DNA of 7,475 nucleotides from RGIG464 sp045643185 (lineage in GTDB: Bacteria > Myxococcota_A > Bradymonadia > UBA4248), in the NCBI GenBank assembly GCA_045643185.1, contig JAZUKH010000015.1, forward strand, positions 1 through 7,475, written 5' to 3'. Shown here in pieces: positions 1 through 5,060 of the stretch. Within the stretch, counting starts at the first letter, position 1; the number at the start of each line of letters is the position of its first letter. A program made the position numbers and the translations under genes. The notes under the pieces are model-generated. The model did no database searches, was not told where the DNA came from, and saw nothing but the letters and a program-made list of their open reading frames with translations.

Positions 1-7
1 TGCTCGT

Positions 8-1411
8 ATGAAAGCTCAATGCAAACTTGCTCTTCTTACACTACTGCTCCCGTCATTTGGCTTTTTTGGCTGTGATGACAGCAGTGATACTTGCGCTCTG
101 ACCGAAGAAATGTGTCTGTCCGCAAACCGCGCGCTCGACAAAGATAAATGCATTTGCACTGGCGGGAACGCGCAGGTCGACTGCACCTTGACCGAAGAAA
201 TGTGTCTGTCCGCAAACAAATCTCTCGACAAAGAACAGTGTCTTTGTGTGGGTGAAACGCCTCAGAATAATTGCGCTCTGACCGAAGATATGTGTCAGTC
301 CGCAAACAAATCCCTCGACAAAGACCAATGTCTTTGTGTGGGTGAACCGCCTAAGAATTATTGTCCTCTGACGGAAGAAATATGTCAGTCCGCAAACAAA
401 TCCCTCGACAAAGATCAATGTCTTTGCATTAGCGAGGATCCTCAGAATACTTGTGGTCTGACGGAAGAAATTTGTCTATCCGCAAGCAAAACGCTCAATA
501 AAGACCTGTGTCTTTGCGTTAGCGATACCCCCAAGGAGAATTGCACCCTGACTGCAAGAATGTGTCAATCTGCAAACAAATCTTTTGATGCAGAAAAATG
601 TCTTTGCGTCGGCGAAGATCATCCCAATCAATGCAACCTGAACGAAAAAAGCTGTCAATCGGCTGACCTCATATTCAATGCAGACGATTGTACGTGCTTT
701 GAATATCAAATTGGCGATCGCCTTACCTTTGGCCGATATGAACAGGATGCTGACGACAGCACCACCGATGAGCCAATTACTTGGCAAGTGCTCGATAAAA
801 AAGATCATCAATATCTCCTCCTAAGCGAAAAAGCACTTGATGTTAAACCCTTCCATACCCAAATGGACGTTGACGTCACCTGGAAAACCTGCACTGTTCG
901 TTCATGGCTGAACGGCTATGATTCAAATCAAAATATCGAAAAAGTCAGCTATTTGGATGATAATTTCATCAACGCGGCATTCACGGAAGAAGAAAAGGCA
1001 AAGATCATCGATTCAATCGTGCCGGCCCATAAAAACCCAAGTTACGAAACGACAGATCCCGGCGAAGATACGATCGACAAAGTTTTTCTGCTCAGCATCA
1101 CTGAAGTCAATAACCCAGATTATTTCGCCAGCGATAGAGACCGAGCGGTAGTGTCTACACCTTATACGATCAAAAATGGAGCAGCCGCCGCGCATGACAC
1201 CACGCCTGACGATGAAGAAATCACGCTTGAGAAAGAGACCTACGACGGATCATGCACAGGAACATGTTATGGTCTGTGGTGGCTTCGCACACCAGGCAAA
1301 TATCTGAACGGTCCGGCGGTTGTCTCTATGCGTGGCAAAATTGTCAACTCTGGCTATCCAACCCACTACAAATACATTGTCATTCGTCCCGCCATTTGGG
1401 TAAAATTTTAA
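8..1411 (+). CDS. Lipoprotein with seven 4-Cys repeats and a C-terminal DUF6273-like domain
   Basis: Predicted lipid-anchored surface protein of 467 residues; no enzymatic role is evident. A signal peptide (K2, K6, then a hydrophobic run) ends in a weak lipobox, FFGC, with Cys22 as the likely lipidated residue. Residues 29-238 are seven 30-residue units with cysteines at unit positions 1, 8, 20 and 22, probably a disulfide-stabilised stalk. Residues about 233-467 match my memory of DUF6273: an opening GDRLTFGRYEQ, PITWQVL (256-262), YLLLSEKALD (269-278), VRSWLNG (297-303), AAFTEEEKAKI (323-333), DKVFLLS (357-363), WWLRTPG (424-430) and a final IRPAIWVKF. DUF6273 has no assigned activity that I know of; I suspect a sugar- or ligand-binding fold related to other surface C-terminal domains. 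The ATG is the only start giving a signal peptide, but its ribosome binding site and promoter lie outside the window. The next gene, 128 bp downstream on the same strand, is also a lipoprotein. Confidence 0.9.
   Translation: MKAQCKLALLTLLLPSFGFFGCDDSSDTCALTEEMCLSANRALDKDKCICTGGNAQVDCTLTEEMCLSANKSLDKEQCLCVGETPQNNCALTEDMCQSANKSLDKDQCLCVGEPPKNYCPLTEEICQSANKSLDKDQCLCISEDPQNTCGLTEEICLSASKTLNKDLCLCVSDTPKENCTLTARMCQSANKSFDAEKCLCVGEDHPNQCNLNEKSCQSADLIFNADDCTCFEYQIGDRLTFGRYEQDADDSTTDEPITWQVLDKKDHQYLLLSEKALDVKPFHTQMDVDVTWKTCTVRSWLNGYDSNQNIEKVSYLDDNFINAAFTEEEKAKIIDSIVPAHKNPSYETTDPGEDTIDKVFLLSITEVNNPDYFASDRDRAVVSTPYTIKNGAAAAHDTTPDDEEITLEKETYDGSCTGTCYGLWWLRTPGKYLNGPAVVSMRGKIVNSGYPTHYKYIVIRPAIWVKF
92..721 (+). 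repeat. Seven tandem 90-bp units coding 30-residue 4-Cys repeats
   Basis: Units begin at 92, 182, 272, 362, 452, 542 and 632, an exact 90-bp period with no insertions or deletions. The protein consensus is C-x-L-T-E-E-x-C-x-S-A-N-K-S-L-D-K-D-x-C-L-C followed by a variable 8-residue linker. Units 3 and 4 share a run of 32 identical bases (293-324 and 383-414), and units 2 and 3 differ at about 11 of 90 positions by my count. The last unit is the most diverged and runs straight into the C-terminal domain. The pattern indicates repeat expansion by in-frame duplication or slippage, with the oldest unit probably nearest the domain. Confidence 0.95.
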
Positions 1412-1420
1412 TATAATTTG

Positions 1421-1485
1421 CGCTTCGCCTTTGCCTTCGGCATACGGCTTCGCATGCGAGCTATGCCGGGCAAAAGCCCGGCATA
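1421..1485. repeat. Nested palindromes between two lipoprotein genes (REP-like)
   Basis: A perfect 10-bp stem, TATGCCGGGC (1462-1471) and GCCCGGCATA (1476-1485), encloses an AAAA loop. Just upstream, TGCC-TTC-GGCA (1432-1442) can form a small hairpin. GGCATA (1439-1444) can instead pair with TATGCC (1462-1467), so alternative folds exist. CTTCG recurs four times in 1423-1453. No T-tract follows the main stem, so it does not look like a classical intrinsic terminator. It could be a REP-like element, an mRNA-end stabiliser or a Rho-assisted terminator. Confidence 0.7.
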
Positions 1486-1539
1486 CGCCCGCATTATTTA
1501 CGTGTTTATTTCTTTAACCAGTAAAATTAGGAGTGAACG

Positions 1540-4131
1540 ATGAAGTTAAAACCCTGTCTTTTAATTACGCTATCATCACTTAGTCTGACTTGTTTTGCCA
1601 CCGGCTGCGGCGAAACCAATAATTATTATTACACAGAAGATCAGTCCGGAGATGATTCTGGCAATCAAAAAGAGCAAGAAGTCATCGATAATACAGAAAA
1701 TACGCAGGCCCGTTGCTCTGACGGGATCGATAACGATAAAAGCGGCAAAGCCGACTGTGACGATCCGAACTGTGCCGGCTTTTCATTTTGTGCCAAAACA
1801 GAAGAAGGCAAAGAGAACACACTTGCCGCTTGTGCCGACGGCGATGATAACGATGGCGATGGCAAGATCGACTGCAACGATCCCGAATGCAAACAGTTTA
1901 TGATCTGCCAGGAAAAAGTCGCCGAAAACACCTCAGTCACCTGCAAAGACGGCCTCGACAACGACGGTGACGGCAATCTCGACTGCGATGATTCAGAATG
2001 CAAAGATTTCGCGTTTTGCCAAAAACAACCTGAAAGCAAACCGGAACCGGCAAAGGAAGATACCGAAGCGGCCTGCACCGACGGTCTCGACAACGACGGC
2101 GACGGCAACCTCGACTGCCTCGATTCGGATTGTCAGAAATTCGAGATCTGCCAGGCACTCATCAGCGTCGCCGAAAACACGATGGAACTCTGCACCGATG
2201 GCATCGATAACGACTTCAACGGCGTCGCCGACGACAAAGACCCGAACTGCGAAGTCCTTATCAAAGACGGCGGAAAATCCGGCGAAGCTTCTTATGAACA
2301 ATGCAAAGACAAGCTCGATAACGACGGCGACGGCAAAATGGATTGCGACGACCCCGAATGCCTCGTCTATGACGTCTGCATGAATGACTTTGATGCTGGT
2401 AATGACGTATGCCCCGACGACCCATTCAAATTTAAGGACGACGGCTGCGACTGCGGCCAAACAAAACTCGATGGAAAATGCTATATCAATATTACCAGAG
2501 ACGATAATTTCTTTGATAAGATCAAGGATTTATCGAAGGATGATTACCTCATCAAACAACCGATCGATCTCGGTGAAACGACTCATTCCCCCATTTATAA
2601 CTTTACAGGCACCCTCAATGGCGGAAACCATCGCATCACGGGGGTTCTGAATCAAAACAACGCGGAGTTGGAGGGCGAAAACGAAGTGGGGTGCGGTATA
2701 TTCGACAGTATCACTTCTCAAAAAGTCGTTTTTAAAGACATTGATATCGCAATTACACTAAACTGTAGAGCATCCAGTACACGACCTTTATATATAGGCG
2801 CTCTGGCTTCGTTACTTGATAAAACTTCTGCTGAGCACATCACCGGCAGCTCAAAAGTTTATGTCCAAATTGCTTCGACAGCGGCAAACTCAACGTCGGA
2901 TAACGTTCGCCGTTATATTGGAGGACTTTTCGGATATGCCAAGGATGTATCCGACGTCAAACTCACCGGCAACGTTTCTGTCAACATTGCGCAAAATCTT
3001 ACAACTTCTTCTGGAGCAAAGGCTTATAATGTCATTGGCGGGGTTGTAGGCTATGCCAGTACAATGAAGAATATCGAAGCCGATGCCAATGTCACGCTGA
3101 GCATAGATAAACTTGAAACGACTACATTTAATGAGTATGAATATATTGGCGGTCTCGCCGGTGGCGTCGCTGAGTTGGAAAATGCATCCAATCGCGGACA
3201 TATTAAAGTGATAGCCCAAAAATCAAACGGTGTTCAAGACTTAAAAATGGGGGGATTAGTGGGCGAAATCTCCACAAAAGCCTCGAACGTTTCCTTTACC
3301 GGTATAATCGAAAACAGCAATTCAAATGTCGTGGCAAATTCAATGATATATGCAAATTCCGGAAAACTATCTTACGGAAATATGATCGGCGGCATCACGG
3401 GCAGTATGGAAGTAAATGACGCATTGGAAATCGATCGCGCGAATGTCGATGCTGATATTATCACGCTTCCGGACAATGCTCTGATTGGCGGCATCGTCGG
3501 TGTGATGACGAAGGCAAAGACATTTGTTCGCAATTCAACCTCACATGTCAATCTGACGCTTCTCCCAACCACAGGATCAAAGTATTCGGATGGCACTTAT
3601 AAATGGGCGTCCTATTATGGCGGCATAGCCGGTGGCGCCGCTGGCCATAAAACGGGTGAATATACTGCTTATATTACCAATAACTCAGCTCATACCAATT
3701 TTATCAATATTCATAATTTAACAAATCTTGCTCAAATTGGTTATGGCGGCATTATTGGCTACAACAGCGGCATTCTGGTCAACAATTTTGCATCAGACCG
3801 TTATATTTGCGCCCCCGACGTTGCCTGTCCGAAAATTGTCAATGGCATCGGCGGTCTTTATGCCTACGAGTCCTATTATAATCAGGAGTTTGCCTCAACC
3901 AGCGGCTCAACCTATTCTGATGCTTCCACCGAAGCTTATCAGTTCAATGCCACAGGCACACCGGTAACGCGCACGCAAAAGAGCGTTTTGGGTCTGCTTC
4001 GCTACAATGCCGGCTATGACGGCGGCGTCCTCTCCGCCAATATTCCCGCCAATATCGATGGCAAATACTCGAACTGGACGACCACGACCGATGACGAAGG
4101 TCACGTCATTCCCGTTCCCGATAATCAATAA
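1540..4131 (+). CDS. Large lipoprotein: Asp-rich DGxDNDxDG repeats plus GLUG-repeat beta-helix region
   Basis: 863-residue predicted surface lipoprotein, probably adhesive or structural rather than catalytic; I see no peptidase or other active-site motif. The signal peptide ends in ATGC, with Cys23 lipidated. A Tyr/Asp/Ser-rich spacer follows. Residues 59-280 hold six C-x-DG-x-DNDxDG-x-x-DC-x-D-x-x-C repeats, likely calcium-binding loops. Residues 289-315 hold a CPDD...CDCG motif. From about 318, the FTGTLNGGNHRITGVL stretch (355-370) is the usual entry to GLUG domains. GLUG-type motifs follow at 460 (IGGLFGYA), 499, 536, 570, 616, 649, 693 and 735 (YGGIIGYN). In other proteins GLUG repeats occur in adhesins and IgA-peptidase-like surface proteins. 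The C-terminal 90 residues carry a Cys757/Cys763 pair and end without a sorting signal. AGGAG (1529-1533) six bases before the ATG supports this start. No convincing promoter lies in the 128-bp gap, so read-through from the upstream gene is plausible. Confidence 0.92.
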   Translation: MKLKPCLLITLSSLSLTCFATGCGETNNYYYTEDQSGDDSGNQKEQEVIDNTENTQARCSDGIDNDKSGKADCDDPNCAGFSFCAKTEEGKENTLAACADGDDNDGDGKIDCNDPECKQFMICQEKVAENTSVTCKDGLDNDGDGNLDCDDSECKDFAFCQKQPESKPEPAKEDTEAACTDGLDNDGDGNLDCLDSDCQKFEICQALISVAENTMELCTDGIDNDFNGVADDKDPNCEVLIKDGGKSGEASYEQCKDKLDNDGDGKMDCDDPECLVYDVCMNDFDAGNDVCPDDPFKFKDDGCDCGQTKLDGKCYINITRDDNFFDKIKDLSKDDYLIKQPIDLGETTHSPIYNFTGTLNGGNHRITGVLNQNNAELEGENEVGCGIFDSITSQKVVFKDIDIAITLNCRASSTRPLYIGALASLLDKTSAEHITGSSKVYVQIASTAANSTSDNVRRYIGGLFGYAKDVSDVKLTGNVSVNIAQNLTTSSGAKAYNVIGGVVGYASTMKNIEADANVTLSIDKLETTTFNEYEYIGGLAGGVAELENASNRGHIKVIAQKSNGVQDLKMGGLVGEISTKASNVSFTGIIENSNSNVVANSMIYANSGKLSYGNMIGGITGSMEVNDALEIDRANVDADIITLPDNALIGGIVGVMTKAKTFVRNSTSHVNLTLLPTTGSKYSDGTYKWASYYGGIAGGAAGHKTGEYTAYITNNSAHTNFINIHNLTNLAQIGYGGIIGYNSGILVNNFASDRYICAPDVACPKIVNGIGGLYAYESYYNQEFASTSGSTYSDASTEAYQFNATGTPVTRTQKSVLGLLRYNAGYDGGVLSANIPANIDGKYSNWTTTTDDEGHVIPVPDNQ
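1714..2379 (+). repeat. Six Asp-rich Cys-bracketed repeats, probable Ca2+-binding loops
   Basis: Units start at cysteine codons at 1714, 1831, 1942, 2074, 2191 and 2302. Each spans 26 residues with four cysteines, except the fifth. The core DGLDNDGDGNLDC provides regularly spaced Asp/Asn side chains, as in thrombospondin type-3 and dockerin-like calcium loops. Linkers vary in length, and most carry an ENT or EDT tripeptide a few residues before the first cysteine. The fifth unit (2191-2250) is degenerate: the second cysteine is Asp and the last is missing. The sixth has Lys in place of Gly in its DG. Calcium binding is inferred from the motif only. Confidence 0.88.
2917..3765 (+). repeat. Eight GLUG-type repeats (beta-helix-like region)
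   Basis: These are protein-level repeats without obvious DNA identity. Each has a [IMY]-G-G-[LIV]-x-G core followed by about 25-45 residues, often reading N-x-S/T-x-x-G/V-x-[IV]. Cores lie at residues 460, 499, 536, 570, 616, 649, 693 and 735. Weaker relatives may precede them (GIFDSI near 386, IGALASLL near 419) and follow them (IGGLYAYES near 770). Such repeats typically stack as strands of a right-handed beta-solenoid, consistent with an elongated surface protein. Confidence 0.8.
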
Positions 4132-4147
4132 TATATATATTATTGAT
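4124..4147. repeat. Perfect 24-nt AT-rich palindrome spanning a stop codon
   Basis: ATCAATAATATA (4124-4135) is followed directly by its exact reverse complement TATATTATTGAT (4136-4147). The TAA stop of the 863-residue lipoprotein (4129-4131) lies inside the left arm. With only two G/C pairs the RNA hairpin would be weak, and no T-tract follows beyond the arm. It could be an operator-like or cruciform site, or a weak transcript-end structure. Confidence 0.85.
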
Positions 4148-4162
4148 CAGATGAACAAGTTA

Positions 4163-4237
4163 AGGCGCGAATATACGCAGAATAACGGTTTTGGATGGAT
4201 TTGACGGAAGAATACGGCTGATGTAGAATTCGCGCCT
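4163..4237. repeat. Long-range 10-bp inverted repeat flanking a promoter
   Basis: AGGCGCGAAT (4163-4172) pairs perfectly with ATTCGCGCCT (4228-4237) across 55 nt. The right arm overlaps the last two bases of the predicted -10 box and the predicted transcription start of the small lipoprotein gene. The left arm lies upstream of the -35 box. The layout would suit a dimeric regulator binding both sides of a promoter, or a terminator stem for transcripts arriving from the upstream gene. Confidence 0.65.
4201..4229 (+). promoter_or_regulatory. Predicted sigma70-like promoter of the small lipoprotein gene
   Basis: TTGACG (4201-4206, five of six consensus bases), a 17-base spacer and TAGAAT (4224-4229, five of six) form a near-ideal promoter. 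Transcription would start near 4236, giving a leader of about 73 nt before the ATG at 4309. The predicted promoter of the minus-strand lipoprotein has the same layout (TTGACA-N17-TAGAAA). Confidence 0.7.
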
Positions 4238-4259
4238 GTCAGATTGGTGATGCTGACAG
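4236..4259 (+). promoter_or_regulatory. 5'-proximal stem-loop in the leader of the small lipoprotein mRNA
   Basis: CTGTCAG (4236-4242) and CTGACAG (4253-4259) form a perfect 7-bp stem with a 10-nt loop. It starts at or within a base or two of the predicted transcription start. A stem-loop at the very 5' end commonly protects an mRNA from 5'-dependent decay. It shares two bases with the right arm of the long-range inverted repeat, so the two structures compete at their boundary. Confidence 0.55.
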
Positions 4260-4296
4260 ATTCGTGTAAAAAAGGTTGTATAAACCATTCTCATTT

Positions 4297-4302
4297 AGGG
4301 GA
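4297..4302 (+). promoter_or_regulatory. Ribosome binding site fixing the start of the small lipoprotein
   Basis: AGGGGA lies seven bases before the ATG at 4309. An earlier in-frame ATG at 4276 lacks such a site and would add 11 residues in front of a good signal peptide. This site therefore favours the 4309 start. Confidence 0.75.
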
Positions 4303-4308
4303 AAAAAG

Positions 4309-4902
4309 ATGAAAAAAACGTTGATAATGATGCTCGGCATGATGACGATTCTCACGGCTTGCGGAAACAAAAATGCGGCTGATAATAAAGTCGAGGATGC
4401 CCCGACTGCGCAAGAAGCCAAAGCCGATGATGCAAAAGCCGATGATGCAAAAGCCGATGACGCGAAGGCCGATGATGCCAATGCCGATGATGCCAATGCC
4501 GAAGAAAAAGTTTCAGAAGCCGACGCCGTTGGCAAAACCGTGACCAACGACACGATCGTTCTGAAATACACTGGTGCCGAAAAAGATGCTCTGTTTGGTG
4601 CCACATCCATGTATTGGCGTTTTAAAGGATTCAAAGATAATGGCGAATTAAATCGCGTCTCGGGCAAAATGAGACAGTTCTATTTCTTTGCCGATGAGGC
4701 TGCTTATGATGCTGGTGTCGAAGGCTGCAAAGCAAAATTAGGTTGTAGTATTAAAGAAGAACATAAGGTTTCTTTATATTTTGTGACATCCTCTGTTTGT
4801 CCGAACGACTGGGAAACTTTCGATCAAGTCGTCAATGATGTCACGAAAAAAGAGATTCCGTCCCAGATGCCTCCTTCACCGGATTATGAACTTGTAAAAT
4901 AA
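4309..4902 (+). CDS. Small lipoprotein with AKADD pentapeptide repeats and an unrecognised C-terminal domain
   Basis: 197-residue predicted lipoprotein of unknown function. The signal peptide MKKTLIMMLGMMTILTAC ends in a textbook lipobox, LTAC, with Cys18 lipidated. Residues 19-75 form a charged, Ala/Asp/Lys-rich spacer containing six pentapeptides of the AKADD type (37-66). This is likely an extended or weakly helical tether. The domain at about 79-197 is rich in aromatic and beta-prone stretches (MYWRFKGF 101-108, RQFYFFADE 122-130, VSLYFVTSS 154-162). It has three cysteines: Cys140, Cys146 and Cys164. I do not recognise the family. The gene has its own predicted promoter and leader hairpin upstream. 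It ends just before a strong terminator and converges with the minus-strand lipoprotein. Confidence 0.9.
   Translation: MKKTLIMMLGMMTILTACGNKNAADNKVEDAPTAQEAKADDAKADDAKADDAKADDANADDANAEEKVSEADAVGKTVTNDTIVLKYTGAEKDALFGATSMYWRFKGFKDNGELNRVSGKMRQFYFFADEAAYDAGVEGCKAKLGCSIKEEHKVSLYFVTSSVCPNDWETFDQVVNDVTKKEIPSQMPPSPDYELVK
4417..4506 (+). repeat. Six 15-bp units coding AKADD/ANADD/ANAEE pentapeptides
   Basis: The units code AKADD four times, then ANADD and ANAEE. DNA units vary around GCAAAAGCCGATGAT, with third-position differences. Because the unit is 15 bp, gain or loss changes tether length without a frameshift. Near-identity of the first units suggests recent slippage. Confidence 0.9.
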
Positions 4903-4909
4903 TATGGCG

Positions 4910-4939
4910 ACGGCTATCGGCCTCCGGCCGATACGCCGT
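4910..4939. repeat. Hairpin just after the small lipoprotein stop codon
   Basis: TATCGGCC (4915-4922), loop TCC and GGCCGATA (4926-4933) form a perfect 8-bp stem. ACGGC (4910-4914) and GCCGT (4935-4939) extend it by five pairs with C4934 bulged. It is GC-rich and lies eight bases after the stop codon, but no T-tract follows. It may protect the transcript 3' end or act from either strand between these convergent genes. Confidence 0.7.
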
Positions 4940-4957
4940 ACGCGCCGGGCCTTTGCC

Positions 4958-4994
4958 GCCCGCTATTCGGCGATGTCGAATACGCGGGCTTTTC
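4958..4994 (+). terminator. Intrinsic terminator downstream of the small lipoprotein gene
   Basis: GCCCGC (4958-4963) plus TATTCG (4964-4969) pair with CGAATA (4977-4982) and GCGGGC (4984-4989), a 12-bp stem with a single bulged C at 4983. Two further pairs can close the loop. TTTTC follows directly on the plus strand, the signature of a Rho-independent terminator. On the minus strand the stem is followed by GC-rich sequence, so it is less likely to end the convergent transcript intrinsically. No clear terminator for that gene is visible in 4995-5060. Confidence 0.8.
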
Positions 4995-5060
4995 AATATC
5001 TCGCTACAAATTTGACCAGACAATGAAAACCAGGTTGAATTTTTTCGTTTTCACTTCTGG

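Noticed and set aside
16..418. Three overlapping minus-strand open frames across the repeat array
   Set aside because: The 90-bp period is a multiple of three, so a stop-free antisense frame in one unit stays open in all. Their proteins merely mirror the repeats and have no start signals.
92..721. CRISPR-like regular array
   Set aside because: Units are contiguous, coding and diverge at third positions; there are no unique spacers between constant repeats.
1497..1528. Possible promoter TTTACG ... TAAAAT before the 863-residue gene
   Set aside because: Spacing is 19 and the start would fall at or after the ribosome binding site, so it could not give a translatable leader.
1665..2460. Open frames on both strands over the Asp-rich repeats, up to 155 codons
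   Set aside because: They are low-complexity shadows of the GAC/GGC-rich repeats inside a clearly real gene, with no ribosome binding sites.
4276..4308. Earlier in-frame ATG for the small lipoprotein
   Set aside because: It has no good ribosome binding site and would put 11 residues before the signal peptide; AGGGGA fits the ATG at 4309.
4239..4667. 142-codon minus-strand frame opposite the small lipoprotein
   Set aside because: Its Ala/Ser-rich repeat is the antisense of the AKADD array; the plus-strand frame has the signal peptide and ribosome site.
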